DNA of 64,000 nt from Paenibacillus oryzisoli (lineage in GTDB: Bacteria > Bacillota > Bacilli > Paenibacillales > NBRC-103111), in assembly GCF_001653565.1 (NCBI RefSeq), contig NZ_LYPB01000072.1, positions 121,543 through 185,542 of the forward strand. The letters are read 5' to 3'. The translations under genes were made by a program, and so were the position numbers. A model generated the notes under the pieces. The model did not search any database, was not told where the DNA came from, and worked only from the letters and a program-made list of their open reading frames with translations. Shown one piece after another: positions 27,326 through 36,896 of this stretch (position 1 is the stretch's first letter; each line of letters begins with the position of its first letter).

Positions 27326-28306
27326 ATGCAAAAAGGAGGATTGAACAAGATGGAAATACGGCGCGTGATTCCGAAAACCAGTGATCTAGGAAGGACAACC
27401 AGATGGCATCGGCAATGGCGCGTTTACAAGCAGCACCGTGCACTTATAGCAATGCTGTTACCAGGCCTAGCGTTATTTCTACTGTTCAGTTACGTGCCGA
27501 TGTACGGCATTGTCATCGCGTTCAAGCACTTTCAGATTACGGAGGGCATTCTCAGAAGCCCATGGGCTGGTTTGGAGAATTTCGAAAGGCTGTTCATGGG
27601 AAATGGTTTCATGAATGCGTTGCGCCATTCGGTGCTGATTGCTTTCCTGAAAATGGTGTTTGTATTTCCCTCGCCAATTGTACTGGCGCTGCTGCTCAAT
27701 GAGCTTCGGCTGACCTGGTTTAGGAGAACGATCCAAACCGTGACGTATTTACCGCATTTTTTTTCGTGGGTTGTACTCGCGGGTATCTTGTTTCCGTTTC
27801 TCGGCAGCGATGGCGGTTTCAACAAGCTGCTGAGCCTGTTTGGTATTTCACAGCAGTTGTGGTTGCTTGAGCCGGACTATTTTTATGGCACGGTAGTCCT
27901 GACCGACATATGGCAATCCGCAGGATGGGGATCCATCGTCTACTTTGCGGTGCTGGCTTCCATTGATCCGAGTCTCTACGAGGCAGCGATTGCCGACGGG
28001 GCAAGCCGCTGGAGGCGCATCTGGCATATCAGCCTGCCGTCGCTCGCACCGACCGTTATCATCATGTACTTGTTATCGATGGGTCATTTCTTATCGGTCG
28101 GCTTTGATCAAATATATAACTTGATGACGCCGCCAACCTCAGGAGTAGGGGAAATCCTTGATACGTACGTGCTGCGCCGATTGTTAACGATGGATTATGA
28201 GCTCGGAACCGCAGCAGGTTTGTTTAACTCGATCATTGGATTGACACTGGTATTAATTGCTAATTCGCTCGTCAAACTGTACGACAAGGAGCGAGGATTA
28301 TGGTAG
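27326..28306 (+). CDS. ABC transporter permease (LplB-like)
   Basis: Permease of the LplB/MalF type, 326 residues from the ATG at 27326. Six membrane segments start at about residue 35 (ALIAMLLPGLALFLLFSYVPMYG, a family signature), with an EAA loop YEAAIADGASRWRRIWHISLPSL. Two equally good starts exist: ATG 27326 after AAAGGAGG at 27308, and ATG 27350 after an almost identical AAAGGAGG at 27332. The in-frame GTG-type start further upstream has no RBS. It works with the LplC-like permease and the LplA-like lipoprotein. Confidence 0.9.
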   Translation: MQKGGLNKMEIRRVIPKTSDLGRTTRWHRQWRVYKQHRALIAMLLPGLALFLLFSYVPMYGIVIAFKHFQITEGILRSPWAGLENFERLFMGNGFMNALRHSVLIAFLKMVFVFPSPIVLALLLNELRLTWFRRTIQTVTYLPHFFSWVVLAGILFPFLGSDGGFNKLLSLFGISQQLWLLEPDYFYGTVVLTDIWQSAGWGSIVYFAVLASIDPSLYEAAIADGASRWRRIWHISLPSLAPTVIIMYLLSMGHFLSVGFDQIYNLMTPPTSGVGEILDTYVLRRLLTMDYELGTAAGLFNSIIGLTLVLIANSLVKLYDKERGLW

Positions 28307-28325
28307 TGGGAAGGAGGTGGCGTGT

Positions 28326-29201
28326 GTGAAAATAACTTGGGGTGAGCGGACATTCGACGTGTTGAATGCCACTTTCTTAACGATCTTCGGGCTAACGACA
28401 CTGTATCCATTGTTATACATTTTTACACTTTCGTTCAGCACGCCGGCCGATGCGCTAGCGATGAATTTTTACTGGTTTCCACTTCATCCGACGCTGATGT
28501 CGTACGAGAAGGTACTGGCGCATCCGGATCTGTTGTTGGCTTACGTGAATACCGTGATCCGGACCATTGTCGGGATCGCAATTTCACTAACCATGACAGC
28601 GATAATTGCGTACCCATTGTCGAGGCGGACGTTTCCACATCGGAAACTGATTATGAAGCTGTTCGTCTTCAGCATGCTGTTCAGTGGCGGTACGATTCCG
28701 ATGTTTTTGTTAGTGAAAAATCTTGGCTTGCTCAATACACTTTGGGCTCTTGTGTTGCCTGGTGCGGTGTCGGCGTTCAATATGATTGTAATGCGCAACT
28801 TCTTCGAGGGTATTCCGACCGAAATTATCGAGTCGGCACGCATCGACGGTGCATCGGAAATGCGGGTGCTAATGCGCATTGTATTGCCATTGTCCGTGCC
28901 AGTAATGGCCGTTATGGCACTCTGGGTGGGCGTCGCGCACTGGAATCACTGGTTTGATGCGTTGATCTACACGCAGGACAATCGGTGGCAGGTCCTGCAG
29001 CTGTTCTTGCGCAGAACCGTCGTCGATGCGACAGTGTCACTGACACCTGGCGAGGACATTAACCGGATTCGCGAGGAATATACGCCGGAGTCACTTAAGG
29101 CGGCTACAATCATGGCGGTGACACTGCCGATTCTGTTTCTATACCCGTTTATCCAGCGGTATTTCGTCAAAGGGATCATGCTAGGTTCGGTCAAAGGTTA
29201 G
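28326..29201 (+). CDS. ABC transporter permease (LplC-like)
   Basis: 291 residues from the GTG at 28326, which follows AAGGAGGTGG at 28311-28320. Starts further upstream would overlap the preceding gene. Six membrane segments, the EAA-type loop ESARIDGASEMRVLMRIVLPL, and the YFVKGIMLGSVKG ending typical of the LplC/YtcP family. It forms the heterodimeric channel with the upstream permease. No ATPase gene is adjacent. Confidence 0.92.
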   Translation: MKITWGERTFDVLNATFLTIFGLTTLYPLLYIFTLSFSTPADALAMNFYWFPLHPTLMSYEKVLAHPDLLLAYVNTVIRTIVGIAISLTMTAIIAYPLSRRTFPHRKLIMKLFVFSMLFSGGTIPMFLLVKNLGLLNTLWALVLPGAVSAFNMIVMRNFFEGIPTEIIESARIDGASEMRVLMRIVLPLSVPVMAVMALWVGVAHWNHWFDALIYTQDNRWQVLQLFLRRTVVDATVSLTPGEDINRIREEYTPESLKAATIMAVTLPILFLYPFIQRYFVKGIMLGSVKG

Positions 29202-29269
29202 GCACAAGCGACTATCGATACGGAACCGGCATTCCGAAATAAAACCATATCCATATAGGAGGTTACGAG

Positions 29270-30838
29270 ATGTTAGCAAAAAGAGGGGGAAAAGGGTGGG
29301 CAGCGTTAGTTGTAGTCTGCTCACTGACACTTACGGCATGTTCAAACGGAGGGGAAGACGGCACATCGTCTACGACTTCGCCTAGCGCGACAAATGCGGA
29401 ACAGAGCAAACCGATTGAAATCAAATGGATGGTGCCTACGGCGGATTTAACGGCTAATTCCCGAACTGTGCAGGTGTTGCAGGAGAAATTCAACGTCAAA
29501 ATCAACTATTATTCAATTCCGCAGGCCGACTATGTACAAAAGCAGCAAATTTTACTCACATCTGGCGACGTGCCTGACGTCATGTTCATTTACGATCCGA
29601 ATCAATTGTTCAAATACGCAAGTCAGGGCCTGATCGCCGAGATGCCGGTGAAATCTATTGAGCAGAACGCACCCAAAACCAAAAGCGTGCTGGACAGCTT
29701 TGCCAAGCAGGGATGGTTCTATACGAACTTGAACGGCAAAAACTACGGTTTGCCAACCACTTATTACACGGGTCAATTCAACGCGAAGCAAGGCTGGAGA
29801 ATGGATCTGTTGAAAAAAGCAGGCGTTGACAAGATTCCAGAAACGATTGATGAAATGACGGCTGCTTTCGCCAAACTGAAGCAAATTGGCGTCTACGGGA
29901 TGTCCACCAATGGCAACTCCTACTACTTTCAATTCTGGTCGATATTCGGTGCTTATGGCGTCATGCCGACGCAATGGATGCTGAAAGACGGTAAGGTGGT
30001 TAACGGCGCGATTGTGTCGGAAGCGAAGGAAGCGCTAACATTATTGGCGGACTGGTATGCTAAGGGTTACATTGATCCAGAATTCGTCACGGGTAAAGAT
30101 CTGGATAAGAAGCTGGTTGAAGGCAAAGTTGCCTACACGCACAGTACGTCAATGGCTGCCTTCGATGCGAGTAACCCGCAATCAGCGCTTTCTTCGATGA
30201 AGAAAATTACCCCGAATGCGGAATTTCAAGTAGCTCCTCTGCCGAAGGGACCGCGTGGTCAGCAGGGCGGTTGGGCCTGGGGAACGGCTGGCAGCGTGTT
30301 CGCATTCGGCAAGCAGATGGAACAACAGCCAGAGAAGGTCAAGAAAGTGTTTGAAATTATGGAAGCGATGCGTAATGACGAGCAGGTATTTCTGGATGCT
30401 GGCGTAGGCATTAAGGGAACGCATTGGGACTACAACACACCTTCAGACTCGCAGAGTGGTATCAAATTCCTGCCTCCTTACGACGATAGCGCCAAGCTAG
30501 CGACCGACGGGCTGAAGAACAATTTCGACACACTGTTTGCTGGCGGTCCAGCTCCAACGATTTTCGAGAAGGCCCTTGGCAAATCGAGCGTTGAGCTGCT
30601 AAATCGGTACAATAAACCAGTGTGGGACATCTTCGGTAAATCCGACGTGCTGCCGTCATCAGGCAAATATTGGGCAGACCTGACGAAGCTTAAGTTGGAT
30701 GTTTACGCACAGATCATCCGCGGAGATAAGCCTTTAACGTATTTCGACGACTTCGTTAAACAGTGGAATGACATGGGCGGTACACAGCTGGAGAAGGAAG
30801 CGAATGAGCTATATAAATCGGTGCTTGGCAGCAAATAA
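29270..30838 (+). CDS. Oligosaccharide-binding lipoprotein (LplA-like)
   Basis: Extracellular binding protein of 522 residues, the larger class that pairs with LplBC permeases. Lipobox LTAC puts the lipidated cysteine at residue 24, followed by a Gly/Ser/Thr tether. RBS TAGGAGG about 12 bp before the ATG. The large size suits oligosaccharides rather than simple sugars. The neighbouring GH105 enzyme suggests unsaturated uronate-containing oligosaccharides as ligand; that is inference. Confidence 0.92.
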   Translation: MLAKRGGKGWAALVVVCSLTLTACSNGGEDGTSSTTSPSATNAEQSKPIEIKWMVPTADLTANSRTVQVLQEKFNVKINYYSIPQADYVQKQQILLTSGDVPDVMFIYDPNQLFKYASQGLIAEMPVKSIEQNAPKTKSVLDSFAKQGWFYTNLNGKNYGLPTTYYTGQFNAKQGWRMDLLKKAGVDKIPETIDEMTAAFAKLKQIGVYGMSTNGNSYYFQFWSIFGAYGVMPTQWMLKDGKVVNGAIVSEAKEALTLLADWYAKGYIDPEFVTGKDLDKKLVEGKVAYTHSTSMAAFDASNPQSALSSMKKITPNAEFQVAPLPKGPRGQQGGWAWGTAGSVFAFGKQMEQQPEKVKKVFEIMEAMRNDEQVFLDAGVGIKGTHWDYNTPSDSQSGIKFLPPYDDSAKLATDGLKNNFDTLFAGGPAPTIFEKALGKSSVELLNRYNKPVWDIFGKSDVLPSSGKYWADLTKLKLDVYAQIIRGDKPLTYFDDFVKQWNDMGGTQLEKEANELYKSVLGSK

Positions 30839-30865
30839 TGAACGTTAAATAATGAACGCCTATAA

Positions 30866-30894
30866 CAGCGGCGCACGGCGGTGCGCCGCTGTTT
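30866..30894 (+). terminator. Terminator-like hairpin after the binding-protein gene
   Basis: An 11-bp perfect stem (CAGCGGCGCAC / GTGCGCCGCTG) with a GGCG loop but only TTTACGTT after it. It may be a stability hairpin or partial terminator, since the downstream genes look like part of the same unit. Confidence 0.6.
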
Positions 30895-30940
30895 ACGTTC
30901 TCCGAAAGGACAGAGCCTAAGCACAAGTGGGAGGATGAAT

Positions 30941-33900
30941 ATGATGGAATGCAAGCAAATAGTAATCGAGGATCATTTGAGGAAAATTGGATACGCATGG
31001 CCGCCTACGCTGCTTGGCTTCGTCCGGCCAGATGAAGAAGTGAATGCGGAGTCAGTCTGGCTCGCAGACAATAACGGCGATGCTGTTCCATTCCAATGGC
31101 GTCGGACGGATACAGAGACACGGTTATGTCTGGTTGCCGATCTGCCGACAGGAGCCGAGAGGCGATTCGAATGGCGCAACGGAGCGGCGCCTGCACTGGG
31201 AACGAAGTACGAGCGGTTGAAGGTCTTGCGGGAGAGTGAAGGCGTGCAGGCAGATAACGGCCGGCTGACTGTACGGTTCACCGAGAGTCCACTCGCGAAC
31301 GGCGAGCTGTTTGCGCTAAGCCTAGCCGGTTTTGCTGCGGAGGGCGTCGCCCGTATTGACGGCGGCGGCCGCAAGCTGCTTGCCGTAGAAAGTACGGTAA
31401 CGACGGAAGGGCCGGTATTTGCCGAATGCGAGTTCGTATGTCTCTTCGAGGGCGATGCGGAGTATCGTGCGATCGTAAGGGTTACCGCAGGTATGGACTA
31501 TATCGAACTGCGTGAGTGGATGTCGGGATTTGCCGTTGGAGAAGATGCAATGCTTGTGATAGAGTGGCGTACGTTTGCGCCAAAGCGCCGGTATACCAAG
31601 CCGCGCAGTGCAGAGCCGATCGATCGTTACTTGAATGGAAACGGAGAGCTGCCGTTCAGGGTGAAGCCGTACGATAATGCAGTATGCTGGCAACAGGCGA
31701 AAGCTGCAGCATTTGCCGACGAAACAGTCGAGGCTGCTGTATTTGTCAAAGACAGCGGCTTCTGGGATGACGGCGAGTACGCGTTATGGGGCTCGCCGCA
31801 GACGCTGGCGCTCCGTTTCCGTTGGTCGCGCCGCCGCCAGGCACTCAGCTGGGAGTACCCGCTGGCTGTGGGAACTCGCTGTACGGCGATTGCGCTATAT
31901 CGGGCGCAGCAGGAAGTTGCCGCGCCGATTGAATCGTACGTCGACGAGCTGTGGCTGTGGCATGAGTTCCTCTCGCTCGACAAGGTAAAAGACTGGAAGC
32001 TGACATGGGAGGAGCAGCAGTCGGACTATCCGCGTCTGTTTCGCGAGGAGTGGCTGCCGCAGCGGATGCATACTTGGTTCGGCAACAGCACAGTTAAGCC
32101 GACACCAGGAGATATGGAAGCCATTGTCGGGCATTTATCGTTTTGCCTGCATAGGCCAGGCGATCTAAGTCCGGTGGCAGCACGGGAATTTTATACCTGG
32201 ACATCGACGTTCGACTTGGCAGCGTCGGCGATGACACCCGCCCAATTCGACCGGCTGAAAGCTGTCTGGGCGTTTATGGCATACGCGCACAACGAGGAGT
32301 GCTTCATGCCGGTGGTCAATATGCTTGCCGGACATCCTAACTTTCTTGTTGATGTGAGAAGCGTTCCCGCATTAATGGCCGCCCTTTTTCCAGCTCATCC
32401 CGATGCGCGCAAGTGGAAGGAAGATTTCGAACGGGCCATGGCGCTGAACGCCAAGTACCATGTTCGGCCTGATGTGTCCTCTTGGGGGACTAAGGGAGGG
32501 AGACATACAGAAAATTTGGCTTGCTATACACTGTATAACTTAAAAGCGATGCTAAATCCGATCATGGCGCTTCAACGGGTATGGGGCGAACATACCGTTG
32601 CTTATCCGAACTACGCCAAGTGGCTAACGTGGCTGCTTAATGCGCTTTCGGCTCCTGTCGAAGGTACGCGTCATGTACCGTCGCAAGGCGCTCACGCTGG
32701 CGGACACGTCGACGATTATGCGGCACCGTTGACACTGCGCTCTGCCGCCTTCGGATTGCGTGCCATTGAGCCGCTGCTAGCGGAGCATCTGCTCCGTGTA
32801 AGCCCGGCTGCTGCGCGTGGCTACGCAGAGCGCGAGCGAAATACGGAAATTTGGCGCGCAGTTGACGCTGCGCCGCACGATGGCAATACAGGCACGAGAC
32901 CGCCACTTCGCTCATCGGCATATACCGGTTACGGCTTCGTCCTGCGGGCTGCGGTTGGCGAACCAGCGGAAGCTTCGGTTCACTTGCAGCAGATTGACGA
33001 AGGCCCGAACTACCGCTGGGGGCGCGCGGGGCAAGGCGGATGCGGTGTCATCAGCTACTATGCGGCTGGCAAGCGGCTCAGTTTCAACCGTAAGGAGGAT
33101 GTCGGCGACGACAACATGGGGGACGTACAGGCTTGCTGCAATTTTGGCGTCTTGAACGGACATGAGTTTCGCAGTGTTGGGCGCGGCGAACTGACTGAGC
33201 CCCTGCGGGACCTCGGCTTCGCTCAGTTCGCACGCGTGCTTGCGGGACCTTACGCTAGTCCGGCTTATCATTCTCGCAGCGTGCTGATGTCTGGGAGCGA
33301 CTATATTGTCATCTACGATCAGGTCGGTGACATGCGGGTCAGAGGCCGATTCGCTTGGTTCGTGCAGGAGAATGATCCGTTCCCGACGATTTGCCAGCTG
33401 AAACCGGGTGTATCCGGTTACGAAGCTGCACCAGGCATTCCAGCTGAACTTGGACCTGGTGCTTACCGAAACGTCAATGATGAGTCTAAGGGGAAGTATT
33501 ACGACGGGAATGGTCACTTCCTGACGCTCGTTTCCCCTCACGGCAAGGGCGACTACGGTTACTTGCTGGAAGTTGAGGCGACGGTGTACGGAGCTGCTGT
33601 GGTGCTGAACGATCGACGTGATTTCGTGTTCCGAGACGAATCTGCCATTGCGTTCGAAGAAGATGGTGTTTTATTCGACGGACATGCTGGTATAGTCCGC
33701 CAATACAGCGCAGAGAAAGCTGAAGCCGCGCTGTTCGTCGGCTCCCGAATTGGCGCCGCTGGCGTTGTTTTGGAGGTAGCCGCCGCTGCTACAACCGAGG
33801 AATCGAATGATGAAGGACTGCCAGTGAGCTTCTCCTTTGTTCGCAACGGCAACGAGCTAAGCGGTGGGTATGCCAGCGGCAGCGGAGCCGTCATGACACT

Positions 33901-34753
33901 GACGCTGCCAGAATCACTGAGCGACACGTCGTATCGTCTGTACATTGACGGTATTTCATTGGAGCCGCAGGTGAGCGGACATTGCGTCTCTTTCAATCTG
34001 CCAGCGGGGCGCGGTCAGTGGGAGTGGACAGAACGGCTGTCGACCCCCGCTGCTGTGCAGTTCGCAGGGTACCGAGCTACCACTGGTATAGCAGAGCTGA
34101 TCTGGGAGCCGGCCGAAGGGGCAGAAAGTTACGAGATTGCCGTCAGTGACGACGGTGGATCGAACTGGACTGCCGCGGCGTCGGGCATATCTGGCGAGCT
34201 GGATACAACGCTTCAATTATGTTGGCGGCTTACGGGGACGAACGGCACGAAGCGCCATGTTCGCATACAGGCCGTCAACCGCGACCGAAAAGGGCCGTGG
34301 AGCGAGGATTATCCCGTCTACTTCACGGGAGAATCTCCAGAGCGAGCGGACGGGCTGCGGATCGCACGGACGAAGCGCGGTTTTCAGTTGACTTGGGGCT
34401 GGCAGCTCGGTGCGACGGGCTACCGGTTGTACCGTCGGGAGTATGGCGAGGGCAGCTTTGCCGTCATTTATGAAGGGGATCGGCCCGTATACGATGACGA
34501 GGCCGCTGATCCAGCGTGTATCTACGAATACTGCGTTGCAGTCTGCAACGGCAATGGCGAAGGTCTTGCGTCGCCGCCGAGGGACACAGTTCCCGGAGGT
34601 CTAACCGACTGGGATCCTAAACCAGCCGAGAAGTTTCGCCGCTACACACGCAGCCACGAATATGGCTACCACGGGTTTGACCATTGGGAGAACGACAGCA
34701 AGCCAGTGCTTTCGTACCCGCGGTCGGGTAATTATGCTCCGCAGAGTGAATAG
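30941..34753 (+). CDS. Large cytoplasmic lyase-like protein (heparinase/alginate-lyase superfamily candidate)
   Basis: 1270 residues from the ATG at 30941, which has GGGAGG at 30929-30934; no signal peptide or membrane segment. The N-terminal ~380 residues look beta-rich. The middle is alpha-helical with a WGTKGGRHTENLACYTLYN block near 516, and a beta-sandwich region near 690 (NYRWGRAGQGGCGVISYYA) follows. Two FN3-like domains (about 1033-1240) close the protein. The order alpha-toroid then beta-sandwich resembles heparinase II/III and PL8/PL12-like lyases, but I cannot name a family. In the context of a GH105 enzyme and importer it probably depolymerises imported uronate-containing oligosaccharides. 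The short C-terminal tail is rich in Arg, Tyr, His. Confidence 0.7.
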   Translation: MMECKQIVIEDHLRKIGYAWPPTLLGFVRPDEEVNAESVWLADNNGDAVPFQWRRTDTETRLCLVADLPTGAERRFEWRNGAAPALGTKYERLKVLRESEGVQADNGRLTVRFTESPLANGELFALSLAGFAAEGVARIDGGGRKLLAVESTVTTEGPVFAECEFVCLFEGDAEYRAIVRVTAGMDYIELREWMSGFAVGEDAMLVIEWRTFAPKRRYTKPRSAEPIDRYLNGNGELPFRVKPYDNAVCWQQAKAAAFADETVEAAVFVKDSGFWDDGEYALWGSPQTLALRFRWSRRRQALSWEYPLAVGTRCTAIALYRAQQEVAAPIESYVDELWLWHEFLSLDKVKDWKLTWEEQQSDYPRLFREEWLPQRMHTWFGNSTVKPTPGDMEAIVGHLSFCLHRPGDLSPVAAREFYTWTSTFDLAASAMTPAQFDRLKAVWAFMAYAHNEECFMPVVNMLAGHPNFLVDVRSVPALMAALFPAHPDARKWKEDFERAMALNAKYHVRPDVSSWGTKGGRHTENLACYTLYNLKAMLNPIMALQRVWGEHTVAYPNYAKWLTWLLNALSAPVEGTRHVPSQGAHAGGHVDDYAAPLTLRSAAFGLRAIEPLLAEHLLRVSPAAARGYAERERNTEIWRAVDAAPHDGNTGTRPPLRSSAYTGYGFVLRAAVGEPAEASVHLQQIDEGPNYRWGRAGQGGCGVISYYAAGKRLSFNRKEDVGDDNMGDVQACCNFGVLNGHEFRSVGRGELTEPLRDLGFAQFARVLAGPYASPAYHSRSVLMSGSDYIVIYDQVGDMRVRGRFAWFVQENDPFPTICQLKPGVSGYEAAPGIPAELGPGAYRNVNDESKGKYYDGNGHFLTLVSPHGKGDYGYLLEVEATVYGAAVVLNDRRDFVFRDESAIAFEEDGVLFDGHAGIVRQYSAEKAEAALFVGSRIGAAGVVLEVAAAATTEESNDEGLPVSFSFVRNGNELSGGYASGSGAVMTLTLPESLSDTSYRLYIDGISLEPQVSGHCVSFNLPAGRGQWEWTERLSTPAAVQFAGYRATTGIAELIWEPAEGAESYEIAVSDDGGSNWTAAASGISGELDTTLQLCWRLTGTNGTKRHVRIQAVNRDRKGPWSEDYPVYFTGESPERADGLRIARTKRGFQLTWGWQLGATGYRLYRREYGEGSFAVIYEGDRPVYDDEAADPACIYEYCVAVCNGNGEGLASPPRDTVPGGLTDWDPKPAEKFRRYTRSHEYGYHGFDHWENDSKPVLSYPRSGNYAPQSE

Positions 34754-34768
34754 AGGTGAACGATCATC

Positions 34769-35638
34769 ATGGATGCAGGCATTTCACATGAATCGATTGT
34801 ATATAAAGAAGGGGCTGGATATAAGCTCCGGCTGTTAATTTGCCGGCCAGAAGATTGGCATGCAACTGACGCAAGACCAGCTATCGTCTGGATTCACGGC
34901 GGTGGCTGGCGGGGAGGTCAGCCAGAAATGTTCCTGCGCCATTGCCATCTATTCGCGGCGCGCGGCGCGGTGACCGTTAGTGTAGAGTACCGGCTCATGC
35001 CAAGAGAAGGCCATGATGTGGAACGAGGCCATGCGGCAGGCATCGAAACGTGCCTCGAAGATTGCCGCTCTGCCATGCGCTATATTCGTCGCCATGCAGC
35101 AGAACTCGGCATCGATCCACAACGCATCGCGGTTGTAGGAGACTCCGCCGGCGGTCATCTGGCTGTAAGCCTCGCCACACTCGACAACTACGATGTTGAC
35201 GGTGAAGATGCAACCGTATCTGCGATGCCGAACGTAATTATTAACTGCAATGGCATCGTTGATTTCACAGGCCGTTGGAAAGAGATGGTACCTGTTATAG
35301 ATATGGAAAAGGTCGATAGTGATCCAGTGCATGCCTGGTTGATACGCCACAAGCTCGCGAAGGCGCTGTCGCCACTCTATCAAGTGCGCGTGGGGCAGCC
35401 GCCGATGCTAATTATGCATGGGTTGCAGGACACAACCGTCGTACCCGAGGATGCGATACGCTTCTACGAAGCGTATTCCGCTGCAGGCAACAAGGTTGAG
35501 CTCTTGCTGTATCCTCATCTAGCTCACGCGTTCGTGCTGTTCGATTACAAGACCGAGGAGGAGGAAGTCTTGAAAGTCATCGCGAGTATAGACGAATATC
35601 TGATGGGATTCGGGTATTTGTCGAAACCTGCTCTATAA
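34769..35638 (+). CDS. Alpha/beta hydrolase, acetyl-esterase type
   Basis: 289 residues, no signal peptide. Hormone-sensitive-lipase-like esterase with the oxyanion motif HGGG (43-46), nucleophile S126 in GDSAGG, a late Asp in MHGLQDTTVVP, and His in YPHLAHAF. GAGGTGA overlaps the stop of the lyase-like gene, so it is in the same operon. Likely removes acetyl or methyl ester groups from imported oligosaccharides so that the GH105 and lyase-like enzymes can act. Substrate inferred from context only. Confidence 0.85.
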   Translation: MDAGISHESIVYKEGAGYKLRLLICRPEDWHATDARPAIVWIHGGGWRGGQPEMFLRHCHLFAARGAVTVSVEYRLMPREGHDVERGHAAGIETCLEDCRSAMRYIRRHAAELGIDPQRIAVVGDSAGGHLAVSLATLDNYDVDGEDATVSAMPNVIINCNGIVDFTGRWKEMVPVIDMEKVDSDPVHAWLIRHKLAKALSPLYQVRVGQPPMLIMHGLQDTTVVPEDAIRFYEAYSAAGNKVELLLYPHLAHAFVLFDYKTEEEEVLKVIASIDEYLMGFGYLSKPAL

Positions 35639-35830
35639 GATTTAGTGGTAGATCTGCGCTAACGGAAGAATTGCTTGCGATCGTCGTTTATTTGGCTATT
35701 GCAAGCAGTTGCATCCACGACAAAACATATACAATTACCTGCTGTTCAATCCGAAGTATATAGTTGAGCAGTTTGATCTTCCATGACGGTTTATTTATGT
35801 TGAGACTCTCACATAAGTCGCATTAGCGGC

Positions 35831-36026
35831 TCAAATAACTGCATTTTCTACAGTTAAACAGACGAAATTCCAGCATTTAAAGCAAATAGATGGATTTTCT
35901 GCCGTTAATTCAGCCGATTGAGCTAAACTAGCTCGATCCGGCGAAAATAGATGCAGAAAATCCATCTAATCGTTGAAAAACGTGAATTTCTCGCCAAATA
36001 ACGGGAGGTTTTCCAGTTATTTGGCG
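35831..36026 (+). repeat. Copy of the ~200-bp dispersed intergenic repeat
   Basis: Shares the opening AATAACTGCATTTTCTACAG, the central AATAGATGGATTTTCTG and the closing AGGTTTTCCAGTTA with the copies at 49157 and 49885, in the same orientation. It is clearly diverged between these blocks. It fills much of the 580-bp gap between the polysaccharide locus and the next gene. Confidence 0.65.
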
Positions 36027-36037
36027 TCGGCGCTAGT

Positions 36038-36163
36038 GTTGTTGTTGTTGTTGTTGTTGCTGTTGTTGTTGTTGTTGTTGAACTTGAACTTGAACTTGAA
36101 CTTGATCTTGATCTTGATCTTGATCTTGATCTTGATCTTGATCTTAATCTGATCTTGATCTTG
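36038..36163. repeat. Compound microsatellite (GTT)n-(GAACTT)n-(GATCTT)n
   Basis: About 15 GTT triplets (one changed to GCT), then four GAACTT and about nine GATCTT hexamers, directly beside the dispersed repeat. Non-coding. A hotspot for replication slippage downstream of the minus-strand gene. Confidence 0.9.
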
Positions 36164-36219
36164 GTATTAAAGCTAATGCTAATGTTGCTCCCCGATGGTG
36201 TTGCTCACCCGTAGACTTC

Positions 36220-36792
36220 CTACCGCGCCCAAACGCGGAGCATATACCCACTAACCAACAGGCTAATACCGCCCATTCCCTCGAGAATTACATCGGAATA
36301 CCCCAAATACCCGACGCCCATTATCACGGTTAACGCGAATAACCACAAGCCTAGATAAATAAGGGACCTGCCGAGCAGAAGTCCAACTTGGACGAACCCG
36401 ATGGCGAGCAAGAAAGCTCGCAAAATCGGAGCAAATAGCTGATTCACCGCGCCAATCGCTTCTAATAAAGCCACGGCAGCAACGAGCATAGCCCCTGGCA
36501 GTACAACGAATATTGGACGCCCCCATCCGGTACGTTCCGTATCTTCATTGGCCTGTCCAGTGTTTTTTCGCATCCCCCAGATTTGGATCAAACTGGCAAC
36601 CACAGCCGTAACGAAAGCCGCTTGCTTCAGCCAATCCAGATCGCGCCAGTACAGGGCGAAATCAACCGCAGCACTAAACACCCATTCCGCACCCCAAATG
36701 AACAACAGGGGGATTAAGCCATGAGCTTCGCGCAGCCAATCTTTTCTTTTATTGTCGAGTTGCTGTTGGTTTTGCGTTACTTTGTTTTGCAT
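36220..36792 (-). CDS. Membrane protein of unknown function
   Basis: 190 residues from the ATG at 36792, which follows AGAGGTGA on the minus strand. A longer frame reaching 36855 would swallow the divergent promoter region. A hydrophilic N-terminus with NQQQLDNKRKDW is followed by five or so membrane helices. I do not recognise the family. It is divergent from mutY. Confidence 0.7.
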   Translation of the reverse strand: MQNKVTQNQQQLDNKRKDWLREAHGLIPLLFIWGAEWVFSAAVDFALYWRDLDWLKQAAFVTAVVASLIQIWGMRKNTGQANEDTERTGWGRPIFVVLPGAMLVAAVALLEAIGAVNQLFAPILRAFLLAIGFVQVGLLLGRSLIYLGLWLFALTVIMGVGYLGYSDVILEGMGGISLLVSGYMLRVWAR

Positions 36793-36827
36793 ACATTCAC
36801 CTCTAGTTTTATGTTCCACACTTCTCG

Positions 36828-36863
36828 TATAATGGTACCATGTCCATTCATTCATCCATTATA
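36828..36863. promoter_or_regulatory. Divergent promoter region of the membrane protein and mutY
   Basis: A TATAAT on the plus strand at 36828-36833 faces mutY and a TATAAT on the minus strand at 36863-36858 faces the membrane protein gene. Neither has a good -35 at 17 bp. Confidence 0.4.
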
Positions 36864-36896
36864 ACTTGAACACGGCCTATAGAGAAGGAGAGCAGC

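Noticed and set aside
32912..33541. 209-codon minus-strand frame inside the lyase-like gene
   Set aside because: Shadow frame in GC-rich coding sequence; the plus-strand protein is continuous and domain-like.
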